Source of the DNA: Aquincola sp.
GTDB taxonomy: Bacteria; Pseudomonadota; Gammaproteobacteria; Burkholderiales; Burkholderiaceae_C
NCBI GenBank assembly: GCA_022841885.1
Contig: JALHQP010000022.1
Location: 1 to 37,570, forward strand
Reading direction: 5' to 3'
DNA length: 37,570 bases
The notes under the pieces: generated by a model
The model's input: only the letters and a program-made list of their open reading frames with translations
Told to the model about the DNA's origin: nothing
Database searches by the model: none
In this document: positions 10,111 to 17,069 of the stretch, in pieces
How the letters are laid out: each line of letters opens with the position of its first letter
Numbering within the stretch: position 1 is the stretch's first letter
Translations under genes and position numbers: made by a program

Positions 10111-10150
10111 GGTAACACGTGTGGGCTCAGTGTCGACGGCACGTGTGACC
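10111..10150. promoter_or_regulatory. Inverted repeat with CACGTG cores upstream of binding-protein gene
   Basis: GGTAACACGTG (10111-10121) and CACGTGTGACC (10140-10150) are inverted copies matching at 10 of 11 bases, with an 18-base spacer; each contains the palindrome CACGTG. They lie 33-72 bases upstream of the binding-protein start. Two symmetric half-sites at about three helical turns fit a dimeric or tetrameric repressor, or a hairpin in the leader. No sugar-type regulator gene is present in the window. Confidence 0.45.
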
Positions 10151-10171
10151 GTTCCTTGTGCGCTGGCGAGC

Positions 10172-10381
10172 TTACCCGTCGAGGAGGCCGCCGCGGTAGA
10201 AGCACCAGGCGGTTCCGTCGTGGAGGTAGAAATGCCCGTCGGCGCAGAAGTCCTTGCCGGGGAAGAACTCGCGGTAGGCCTTGGGCACGAGTCGCTCGAG
10301 CTGCTCGTCGGAGAGCAGCTCGAACTGTTCGGGCGTGATCGGGCGCCCCACCCGCAGCCGCAGGCCATCCGTCGAATCCAT
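10172..10381 (-). CDS. Small hypothetical protein, 69 aa
   Basis: I do not recognise this protein. It begins MDSTDGLRLRVGRPITPEQF, continues with an acidic Leu-rich helix (about 21-36), and ends in an aromatic, Gly-rich stretch (FCADGHFYLHDGTAWCFYRG) with two cysteines. There is no signal peptide or membrane segment. The composition is protein-like and unlike the Arg/Ala-rich out-of-frame readings around it. It lies upstream of the sugar-binding protein on the same strand with a 93-base gap, so it may be a separate unit. No clear ribosome-binding site precedes the ATG at 10381. Confidence 0.6.
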   Translation of the reverse strand: MDSTDGLRLRVGRPITPEQFELLSDEQLERLVPKAYREFFPGKDFCADGHFYLHDGTAWCFYRGGLLDG

Positions 10382-10430
10382 GACGGCAAGTATCTGCGCG
10401 CCATGCAGGATGGCTTCCGGGCTAACCCTG

Positions 10431-10453
10431 GGGCGGCCCGGGGCAGGCCGCCC
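10431..10453 (-). terminator. 8-bp stem hairpin after the DUF3365 gene
   Basis: GGGCGGCC (10431-10438) and GGCCGCCC (10446-10453) form a perfect 8-bp stem with a 7-base loop, 16 bases beyond the stop of the minus-strand gene 10469-11320. It has the position and strength of an intrinsic terminator but no following U-run, as is common in very GC-rich genomes. Its function as a terminator is inferred. Confidence 0.45.
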
Positions 10454-10468
10454 GCTGCGTGCGCGGGT

Positions 10469-11320
10469 TCAGCGGCGCCGACGCAGCGCGGCCGCCGCGA
10501 GCCAGATCGCCGCGAGGATCGCGACGCCCAGTGCCGCCAAGCCCTCCTTCGGCGCGCTGGTGACCAGCGCGCTCCACGGGTCGGTCAGCGGCACCTTCAC
10601 GCTGATCAGCCCGGCGGGCTTGCCGACCACGTAGCCGAAGCCGCCGCCGCCGCTGAACTGCGCGTTGGTACGCAGGAACTCAGGCGCCTTCTCTGCCGTG
10701 TCGTGGCAGCGCAGGCAACTCGACTGTGCGATCACCGAGCGCGCGTACAGCAGCGTGTTGCCCTGCACCCTCCAGTGCTCGGGCGTCTTCTCGCCGCGCT
10801 CCGCCGCGGCTGCGACGGCGTCGAGCGCCTCCTTCTCGAAGGCGTCGGGCGCATTGTTCGTGTTCAGCACCGTGCGCGCGGTCAGGCGGTACACCGCCTT
10901 GCTGCCCGAGGCCGCCACCACGTCGGCCACCTCGCGCTGGATCAGCGCCGGGTTCTTCCAGTGGTAGGCCTCGACGCGGGCGAGCGCCGCCTGCTCAGCG
11001 TTGTACTGCGGCACCAGCGCGCCCTGCAGTACGCCGGCGTCGTTGCTCGACACCGAGTACACCGAGCGCGTGAGGAAGTTGCCGGGGATCTTGGCGTCGG
11101 TGCCCACGGTCTTGGCGTGCACGCCGCCGTACTGCGAAGCCCAGCGGCCGATGTTCTCGACCATGTCGGCCACGGTGCGGCTTTCGCTGAGCGTCTGACG
11201 CATCACGAGCGACTGCCCGATCAGCCACATCGCCGCACCCACGGCGACGATCAGGATGGCCAGCGGCAGCAGCAGATGGGCCGAGCGGTGCGCCGGGGCC
11301 GGTCGGGTCGAAGGGCTCAT
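10469..11320 (-). CDS. DUF3365 (Tll0287-like) membrane-anchored heme c protein
   Basis: A 283-residue protein anchored by an N-terminal transmembrane segment (about 15-36), with a periplasmic PAS-like Tll0287 fold and a second hydrophobic segment near the C-terminus (about 258-277) followed by Arg residues. One heme c attachment motif, CLRCH (202-206), lies in SSCLRCHDTAE. Features typical of the DUF3365 group include NPALIQRE and the C-terminal GLISVKVPL. Relatives are often the sensor module of kinases or chemoreceptors; here no output domain is attached, so it may be a free-standing heme or redox sensor or a small cytochrome. An AGGAG ribosome-binding site lies about 8 bases before the ATG at 11320. 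It appears monocistronic. Confidence 0.85.
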   Translation of the reverse strand: MSPSTRPAPAHRSAHLLLPLAILIVAVGAAMWLIGQSLVMRQTLSESRTVADMVENIGRWASQYGGVHAKTVGTDAKIPGNFLTRSVYSVSSNDAGVLQGALVPQYNAEQAALARVEAYHWKNPALIQREVADVVAASGSKAVYRLTARTVLNTNNAPDAFEKEALDAVAAAAERGEKTPEHWRVQGNTLLYARSVIAQSSCLRCHDTAEKAPEFLRTNAQFSGGGGFGYVVGKPAGLISVKVPLTDPWSALVTSAPKEGLAALGVAILAAIWLAAAALRRRR

Positions 11321-11455
11321 GGGTGTTCTCCTGGGCGCCCTGTTGGATGTGAGTGGGCACCTTGGACCACCTTACGCAGTTCGCATGGCGGGCGGACGCC
11401 GGTCCGCGCGACGCGGTGCGCGATGGCGTGACGCTGTTCTCGCCAACGCGTGCGT

Positions 11456-12055
11456 TCAGCGCGTGTCGAGTGGCAGCCCGCGCAGCGCCTGGGCGATCTC
11501 GGCCGCCTGCCAGACGGCGATACGCTGCTCGGCCGCGAAGGGGCGCGCGCTGTCGGTCAGCTCGCCGAGCGCCACGACCAGGGCGTCGTTGATGCGGTCA
11601 CCGTCGGCCGCTTCGCGCGCGGCCTGCAGCGCGCGCAGGGTTTCGAGCCCGGTACGTGCCGACTTCCAACGCCGCGCGGCGACGAACATGCGGCGGTTGC
11701 CGCGCTCGAGCACGAAGTCGGCTGCGGCGTCGGCGCGCGTGGGGCGGGTCACGGTGTAGCCGTCGCGCGCGAAGGCTTGCTCCAGCAACGCGGAAAACAC
11801 CGGCCAGGCCATCGTCGACACCGCCTGGTATGTGGCTTCAACGCGTGCTGCGTTCGGCAGCTGGCGCCGCCGCCAGGCCGACAGGCCCGCGATCACCAGG
11901 AAGGGAAAGCCCGAGATCGCCCCGGCGACCCGGTAGTCCGCCGGCAGCAGTGCCGAGGTGATCAGGCCGATGCCCACCGCGATCAGCAGGCTGTACCACC
12001 ACGGCGAGCGCAGCAGGATCGCGAACAGCGAGTTCTTCGCCATCTGGAACTTCAT
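11456..12055 (-). CDS. Membrane protein with degenerate Mrr-like nuclease domain
   Basis: A 199-residue protein with two N-terminal transmembrane segments (about 20-37 and 44-61), then a cytoplasmic domain resembling Mrr-type restriction endonucleases: a helix with EQAFARDGYTVTR, strand ADFVLERGNRRMFVAARRWK and a helix. In active Mrr proteins the core is D...(Q/E)xK. Here Asp 113 is kept, but the last pair reads Ala126-x-Arg128, so nuclease activity is doubtful. It overlaps the upstream flavoprotein gene by 4 bases (ATGA) and is probably translated from the same message. Membrane proteins of this layout occur in Burkholderiales without a known job. DNA cleavage should not be assumed. Confidence 0.8.
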   Translation of the reverse strand: MKFQMAKNSLFAILLRSPWWYSLLIAVGIGLITSALLPADYRVAGAISGFPFLVIAGLSAWRRRQLPNAARVEATYQAVSTMAWPVFSALLEQAFARDGYTVTRPTRADAAADFVLERGNRRMFVAARRWKSARTGLETLRALQAAREAADGDRINDALVVALGELTDSARPFAAEQRIAVWQAAEIAQALRGLPLDTR

Positions 12056-14490
12056 CGGGCCAGGCTCTCCAGTGCCGTGTTCATCTGATCAAAGGCGCGC
12101 GCCGGCACGGCTTCGCCCCAGACCTCGAGTGTCGCCGCTGTACCGGCATGCTCCGCCTGCGCCGCTGCGCCGCGCACATAACCCAGGCCGATGCAGCGCC
12201 CGGCCTTCAGGCTGTAGCCGGCCGAGCTGAGCTCGCCCACCGCCGTGCCGTCGATCACGATCGGCTCGCCGCCCCAGAGCCAGGTGGCGCGCCCGGCATG
12301 TGGCGCGTCGAGCACGAAGGCGAGCAGCTTCTTGGCGAGCGGCTGACCCTGCGCGGCGACCAGCGCGTCGCGGCCGATGAAGTCAGTGGCCTTGTCGAGC
12401 TTGACCGCGAAGCCCAGGTCGGCCATCCACGGCGTTTCGTCGGGGCCGAGTTCGGCGCCCCAGGCGCGGCGGCCCGCCTCGATGCGCAGCGCGTCGAGGG
12501 CGTAGTAGCCGGCGTCCTTCAATCCCAGGTCGGCACCGACCTCGTGCAGCGCCAAGTAGACATGGCGCGCCATCTCGACCGGCACATAGAGCTCGTAGCC
12601 GGGGCCGCCCACATAACTCATGCGCGCGGCGCGCACGCGCGCGAGGCCGAGGTCGATCTCCTTGGTGTGCGCAAACTTCAATCCGGCGGGCGACAGATCG
12701 TCCGGGCTGATCCGCGCGAGCAGCTCGCGCGCCTTGGGGCCCATCACCGACAACACGCTAAACAGCGCGCTGACGTCGCTGACGGTGACATGGGCATCGC
12801 CGGCATGGCGCTGCAGCCAGTCGAGGTCGCGGTTGGGTTGCGCCGAGCCGGTGATGACGAGGAAGCGCCCGGCATCGAGGCGCATCACCGTCAGGTCGCT
12901 CTCGAAGCCGCCGCGCCGGTTCAGCAGCCCCGTATAGACCATCCGTCCGGGCGTCACGTCGACCTCGTTGGCGCACAGGCGCTGCAGCAGCGCGAGCGCG
13001 TCGTGGCCCTGCACCAGCAGCTTGCCGAACGAAGTCTGGTCGTACAGCGCCACGGCCTCGCGCGTCGCGCGCATCTCCTCGATCATCCACGGCAGCCAGC
13101 CCGGTGTGTCGAGCGTGTGCGTGGGGCGAGCGGCGCCGTCGCGGCGGAAGCAGTTCGCGCGCTCCCAGCCGTTCTTGGAGCCGAACTCGGCGCCGCGCGC
13201 CGCCAGCAGGTCGTACAGCGGCGAGGTGCGCAGTGGCCGCGCCGTCTCGAGTTCCTGGCGCGGCCAGCGCATCGCGTAGTGCAGCCCGAGCGTCTCGCCG
13301 GTGCGCTGTGCCAGGGCCTTGCGGTTGGCGGTGAAGGGGCCGAAGCGGCGCAGGTCCACGTCCCACAGGTCGCACGGCGCTTCGCCGTCGACGATCCACT
13401 GCGCGACAAGCTGGCCGGCGCCGCCGCTGTTGGCGATGCCGGCCGAGTTGAAGCCGGCACACACGAAGTAGCCGGCCAGCCCCGGCGCCTCGCCGATCAT
13501 GAAGTTGCCGTCGGGCGTGAAACTCTCGGGACCGTTCAACAGCATCTTAATCGGCGCCGTCTCCAGGCAGGGCGTGCGGTGGATCGCGTGGGTCATCAGG
13601 ATCTCGAACTGGTCCCAGTCCTCGGCCAGCAGCTGGAACTGGAAGTCGCTCGGGATCGGGTCCACCGCCCAGGGCTTGGCCTCGGGCTCGAAGCCGCCCA
13701 TCACCAGGCCACCGACCTCCTCCTTGTAGTAGATGTAGCCGTCGGGGTCGCGCATCACCGGCAGCATCGGGTGCACGCCCTCGATGCGGTCGGTGACGAT
13801 GTAGAAGTGCTCGGCCGAATACAGCGGCACGTTGACGCCGGCCAGCGCCCCGAACTGGCGCGCCCACTGGCCGCCGCAGTTGACGAGGGTTTCGCAGTGC
13901 ACGTCGCCTCGGGCCGTGCGCACGCCGGTGACGCGTCCGTGCTCGGTGAGCACGCCGGTGACCTCGACGCCCTCAAGCATCTTCACGCCGCGCATGCGCG
14001 CGCCCTTGGCCAGCGACATGCACAGGTCGGCCGGATTCGCCTTGCCGTCGCCCGGGATCCACAGCGCCCCTTGCAGGTCGTCGGTGCGCATCACCGGGTA
14101 GAGGTCGCCGGCCTCCTTCGGCGAGATCACGTGCACCTCGACACCGAAGCTGCGCGCCAGCGCGGCCTGGCGGCGCAGCACCTTCATGCGCTCGGGCGTG
14201 CGCGCCACGTTGACGCTGCCGCACTGCTTCCAGCCGGTGGCCAGGCCGGTCTCGGCCTCGAGCGTCGAATACAGCTCGATGCCGTAGCGGCTCATGCGCG
14301 TCATGTTGCGGTTGGGGCGCATCGCGCCCACCAGCCCCGCGGCGTGCCAGGTGGTGCCGCTGGTGAGCTTGCCCTGTTCGAGCAGCAGCACGTCGGTGAG
14401 GCCGAGCTTGGCCAGGTGGTAGGCCACCGAGCAACCGGCGATGCCGCCGCCGACGATGACGACGCGGGCTTGGGTGGGCAGGGCAGCCAG
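12052..14490 (-). CDS. Dimethylglycine/sarcosine dehydrogenase-like FAD protein, probable CTG start
   Basis: A flavoprotein of about 812 residues likely to demethylate an N-methyl amino acid such as dimethylglycine or sarcosine, passing the one-carbon unit to folate. The N-terminal FAD domain has VGGGIAG (about 13-19) and SGTTWHAAG (His near 49, the position that covalently holds FAD in this family). A linker leads to a C-terminal GcvT-like folate-binding half (from about 430, with FGKLLVQGHDAL and SYVGGPGYELYVP). No ATG, GTG or TTG lies in frame between the upstream stop near 14595 and the GTG at 14427, which would delete the FAD motif. CTG at 14490 gives the expected N-terminus (AALPTQARVV) with GAAGG just upstream, and starts 10 bases after the TetR stop. 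Confidence 0.88.
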   Translation of the reverse strand: MAALPTQARVVIVGGGIAGCSVAYHLAKLGLTDVLLLEQGKLTSGTTWHAAGLVGAMRPNRNMTRMSRYGIELYSTLEAETGLATGWKQCGSVNVARTPERMKVLRRQAALARSFGVEVHVISPKEAGDLYPVMRTDDLQGALWIPGDGKANPADLCMSLAKGARMRGVKMLEGVEVTGVLTEHGRVTGVRTARGDVHCETLVNCGGQWARQFGALAGVNVPLYSAEHFYIVTDRIEGVHPMLPVMRDPDGYIYYKEEVGGLVMGGFEPEAKPWAVDPIPSDFQFQLLAEDWDQFEILMTHAIHRTPCLETAPIKMLLNGPESFTPDGNFMIGEAPGLAGYFVCAGFNSAGIANSGGAGQLVAQWIVDGEAPCDLWDVDLRRFGPFTANRKALAQRTGETLGLHYAMRWPRQELETARPLRTSPLYDLLAARGAEFGSKNGWERANCFRRDGAARPTHTLDTPGWLPWMIEEMRATREAVALYDQTSFGKLLVQGHDALALLQRLCANEVDVTPGRMVYTGLLNRRGGFESDLTVMRLDAGRFLVITGSAQPNRDLDWLQRHAGDAHVTVSDVSALFSVLSVMGPKARELLARISPDDLSPAGLKFAHTKEIDLGLARVRAARMSYVGGPGYELYVPVEMARHVYLALHEVGADLGLKDAGYYALDALRIEAGRRAWGAELGPDETPWMADLGFAVKLDKATDFIGRDALVAAQGQPLAKKLLAFVLDAPHAGRATWLWGGEPIVIDGTAVGELSSAGYSLKAGRCIGLGYVRGAAAQAEHAGTAATLEVWGEAVPARAFDQMNTALESLAR

Positions 14491-14500
14491 GGCGGTGCCT

Positions 14501-15193
14501 TCAGCGGCGCGGCTTGGCGGCCACGCCGTTGGCGCGGGCCCGGCCCCGAGCCGGCGAGCCCGCCGACTCGCGCAGCGCGGCGTCGATCAGTGCGTCGGCC
14601 ATCCACAGCGCGATGCGTTCAACCTCGCGGTCGGGAAGGCCCCAGATGTCCTTCAGGATGATGAAGGGCTCGATGCCGTAGACGACCGACAGCGCGCGGT
14701 GCAGGCGGTCACGCACCGCCGGGCTGAGTTGCGGCGCCAGCGGCGCGAGCGCGTGCTCGAGGATGCGCACCCGGTGGCCGCGCCGGTAGGGCTCTTCCTC
14801 CAGCAGGCCGGCCCGCTCGAGCGCCCACTGCTCGAGCGTAAGCTGCGCGGCCGCGCGCAACTGCGGCTCGAACTCCTTGAAGCGCGGGAAGGTCTTCTCG
14901 AACAGTTCGTGCACGCGCTCGCGACCGTCGGTCGAGTCGCTCGCCAGGCTGCGCACCGGGCCGAGCGAGGTGTCGATCACCGCGGTCACGAGCGCACTGC
15001 GGCTCGGGAAGTAGCGGTACGCCGTGGCGCGCGACACGTTCGAGCGCACCGCGACCTCGGCGACCGAGGGAATGTGGCCGTTCTCCTGGATCAGGCGCAT
15101 GCCGGTCTCGAGCAGCAGGTTCCAGGTCGATGCCTTGACGCCGCGTTCGGGTGGCTTGGGCGGTTCGGTGACGCGCAGTCTCGGGCGGGCCAT
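14501..15193 (-). CDS. TetR/AcrR-family transcriptional regulator
   Basis: A one-component repressor of 230 residues. The N-terminal helix-turn-helix is clear (about residues 42-62, with VAEVAVRSNVSRATAYRYF), followed by a helical ligand-binding domain (about 75-215) and a basic tail. The ATG at 15193 starts MARPRLRV; an upstream extension in the same frame would read through the promoter and is rejected. It is divergent from the FAH-family gene at 15367 with a 173-bp gap that contains a perfect palindrome (15275-15292), the likely binding site, so it probably controls the long plus-strand operon and itself. The flavoprotein gene follows 10 bases after its stop and may share its message. The inducer is unknown. 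Confidence 0.93.
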   Translation of the reverse strand: MARPRLRVTEPPKPPERGVKASTWNLLLETGMRLIQENGHIPSVAEVAVRSNVSRATAYRYFPSRSALVTAVIDTSLGPVRSLASDSTDGRERVHELFEKTFPRFKEFEPQLRAAAQLTLEQWALERAGLLEEEPYRRGHRVRILEHALAPLAPQLSPAVRDRLHRALSVVYGIEPFIILKDIWGLPDREVERIALWMADALIDAALRESAGSPARGRARANGVAAKPRR

Positions 15194-15230
15194 GCGGGTT
15201 AGTCCGGGGGGAACGTTGGAATGGTTTTTC

Positions 15231-15260
15231 TTGCCGCGTGTCGCCGGCGGCCCGTATGAT
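15231..15260 (+). promoter_or_regulatory. Sigma-70-type promoter of the plus-strand operon
   Basis: TTGCCG (15231-15236) and TATGAT (15255-15260) match the -35 and -10 consensus at 4 and 5 of 6 positions, with an 18-base spacer. The start of transcription would fall near 15267, about 100 bases before the ATG at 15367. The palindrome at 15275-15292 lies just downstream, well placed to block transcription. Confidence 0.6.
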
Positions 15261-15274
15261 GCGCCGATCCCGAT

Positions 15275-15292
15275 TTGAGACGCAAGTCTCAA
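15275..15292. promoter_or_regulatory. Perfect 18-bp palindrome, probable TetR operator
   Basis: TTGAGAC-GCAA-GTCTCAA is a perfect 7-bp inverted repeat around a 4-base centre, in the gap between the divergent TetR gene (start 15193) and the FAH-family gene (start 15367). Size and symmetry are typical for a TetR-family dimer. It lies about 8 bases after the predicted plus-strand transcription start and could overlap the minus-strand promoter as well, allowing autoregulation. Confidence 0.7.
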
Positions 15293-15366
15293 CAGGACCC
15301 AGAGCGTCTTGCAGCCGGCGGTGTTTACCCTGGTTTTCAAGAGGGCGCCACCAGGAGACGACAACG

Positions 15367-16254
15367 ATGCGCTTGGCCAGCTGGAGCTGGGGCGGACGTG
15401 ACCATGCGGGCACCGTGTCGGCCGACGGGCGCGAAGTCACGCCGCTGGCGCTCGCTGATGCAGCGCGCGGTGCGCTGCCGCTGATCCAGATGCTCGCGCG
15501 CGGCGAGCCGCTGCCGGCGGCCTCGGGCGCGCGTCTGCCGGTCAGCGCCGTGCATCTGCATGCGCCGCTGCCCAAGCCGCTGCGCGGCATCTTCTGCGCC
15601 GGCCGCAACTACCGCGATCACGCCGCCGAACTCGCGACCTCGGTCTTCAGCGGCAGCCTGCCCGCGAAGGACGAGTGGCCGATCGTCTTCACGAAGTACG
15701 CCGAAAGCGTGGTCGGCCCGCACGACACGGTGCGGCTGCCGCCGCCGTCGGTGACGACGCAGATCGACTACGAATCGGAGCTCGCCGTCGTGATCGGCCG
15801 CGGTGGGCGCGACATCCCGGCCTCGCGCGCGATGGAGCACGTGTTCGGCTACACGATCGTCAACGACGTCAGCGCGCGCGACGTGCAGGTGCGCCACCAG
15901 CAGTGGGACCTGGGCAAGAGCTTCGACTGCTTCTGCCCGATGGGACCGTGGATCGTCGGCGTCGACGAACTTGACGGCCGGAACACGCGCATGCGCGGCT
16001 ACGTGATCCCGAAGGGCGGCGCGCCCGAGCTGCGTCAGGACTGCAGCACCAAGGACATGATCTTCGACATCCCGACACTGATCGAGACCTGCTCGCGCGG
16101 CATCACGCTGTACCCGGGCGACGTGATCGCCACCGGCACGTGCGCTGGCGTCGGCATGGGTTTCAAGCCGCCGAAGTGGCTCGGGCCCGGCGATGCCTTC
16201 CGCATCGAGGTCGACGGGCTCGGCGCGATAGAGAACCGCTTCGAGTACGGCTGA
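15367..16254 (+). CDS. Fumarylacetoacetate hydrolase family protein
   Basis: A 295-residue enzyme of the FAH superfamily, which hydrolyses or decarboxylates beta-diketo and oxo-acid compounds in catabolic routes using Mg or Ca. The metal site is seen in DYESELAVVIG (acidic residues near 134, 136 and 138), followed by GYTIVNDVSARD (161-172), GKSFDCFCPMGPW and the C-terminal PGDVIATGT. The catalytic domain begins near residue 72 (LRGIFCAGRNYRDH). The ATG at 15367 has AGGAGA about 10 bases upstream; the same frame is open further left but there crosses the promoter. It is first in the long operon. It could be an acylpyruvase, a 2-oxo-acid hydratase/decarboxylase or an oxaloacetate decarboxylase; the sequence does not decide. 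Confidence 0.94.
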   Translation: MRLASWSWGGRDHAGTVSADGREVTPLALADAARGALPLIQMLARGEPLPAASGARLPVSAVHLHAPLPKPLRGIFCAGRNYRDHAAELATSVFSGSLPAKDEWPIVFTKYAESVVGPHDTVRLPPPSVTTQIDYESELAVVIGRGGRDIPASRAMEHVFGYTIVNDVSARDVQVRHQQWDLGKSFDCFCPMGPWIVGVDELDGRNTRMRGYVIPKGGAPELRQDCSTKDMIFDIPTLIETCSRGITLYPGDVIATGTCAGVGMGFKPPKWLGPGDAFRIEVDGLGAIENRFEYG

Positions 16255-16258
16255 GACG

Positions 16259-17056
16259 ATGGCCTTGCACCTGATCGACAAGACCGCTGTCGAGGACGAA
16301 GGCTCCGGCGATGCGGTCGTCTGCGTGCACGGCCTGGGCGGAAGCACGAACACCTGGACGCCGCTGATGGCGGCGCTCGGCGGGATGCGCGTCGTGCGCA
16401 TCGACATGCCGGGCAGCGCCCGTTCGACCGGCGTCAGCGGCGTGATCTCGATCGAACGTCTCGCAGAGTGCGTGCTCGCGGTCTGCGCGCGGCTGGGCAT
16501 CCAGCGCGGCCACCTGCTCGGCCATTCGATGGGCACGATCGTCTGCCAGCACGTCGCGGCGGCGCAGCCGAAGCTGGTGCGCTCGCTCGCGCTGTTCGGC
16601 CCGTTGATCCAGCCGCACGACGCGGCCCGCGCAGCGATGCGCACCCGTGCAGCGAAGGCGCGCGGCGAAAGCTGGGCCGGCATGCAGGAAATCGCGACGA
16701 CGCTGATGAACGCCGCGACCTCGGCCGACACGCGCCAGCGAACGCCTGCCGCCGCCGCGTTCGTGCGCGAGAGCCTGATGCGGCAGGACCCGGAAGGCTA
16801 CGCGCGCAGCTGCGAGTGCCTCGCCGACGCGAAACCTGCCGAGCTCGAACGGATCACGGCGCCGACGCTGCTCGTCACCGGCGACGAGGACACGGTCGCG
16901 CCGCCGCAGGCCGTGCGTGCGATGGCCGAGCGGCTCGGCGGCGTGCACGGCGGCGCCCGCGTCGTCGTGCTGAACAAGTGCGGCCACTGGACCCCGATCG
17001 AGCGGCCCGAGGATTGCGCGCGCGAGCTGCGCGCCTTCCTGGCAGCGCAGCGCTGA
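16259..17056 (+). CDS. Alpha/beta hydrolase, enol-lactonase/esterase-like
   Basis: A cytoplasmic serine hydrolase of 265 residues. It has the oxyanion-hole motif VHGLGGS (23-29), the nucleophile elbow GHSMG (88-92, Ser 90), a likely catalytic Asp in VTGDEDTVAPP (about 207-217) and the catalytic His in KCGHWTPIERPE near residue 243. Layout and size match the group that contains 3-oxoadipate enol-lactonase and carbon-carbon-bond hydrolases of aromatic pathways. It starts 4 bases after the stop of the FAH-family gene and is followed 13 bases later by the first amidohydrolase. It may open a ring, ester or lactone in the operon's substrate; that is inferred from family and context. Confidence 0.93.
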   Translation: MALHLIDKTAVEDEGSGDAVVCVHGLGGSTNTWTPLMAALGGMRVVRIDMPGSARSTGVSGVISIERLAECVLAVCARLGIQRGHLLGHSMGTIVCQHVAAAQPKLVRSLALFGPLIQPHDAARAAMRTRAAKARGESWAGMQEIATTLMNAATSADTRQRTPAAAAFVRESLMRQDPEGYARSCECLADAKPAELERITAPTLLVTGDEDTVAPPQAVRAMAERLGGVHGGARVVVLNKCGHWTPIERPEDCARELRAFLAAQR

Positions 17057-17069
17057 AAGGACATCGACG

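Noticed and set aside
11392-11407. GCGGAC-GCCG-GTCCGC hairpin downstream of the Mrr-like gene as a terminator
   Set aside because: A 6-bp stem about 50 bases after the stop without a U-tract; such stems are common by chance at this GC content.
12148-14661. An 837-codon open frame on the plus strand opposite the flavoprotein gene
   Set aside because: Its product is dominated by Arg, Ala, Gly, Val and His with no motif. The minus-strand frame carries clear FAD and folate-domain motifs. Long antisense frames are expected at this GC content.
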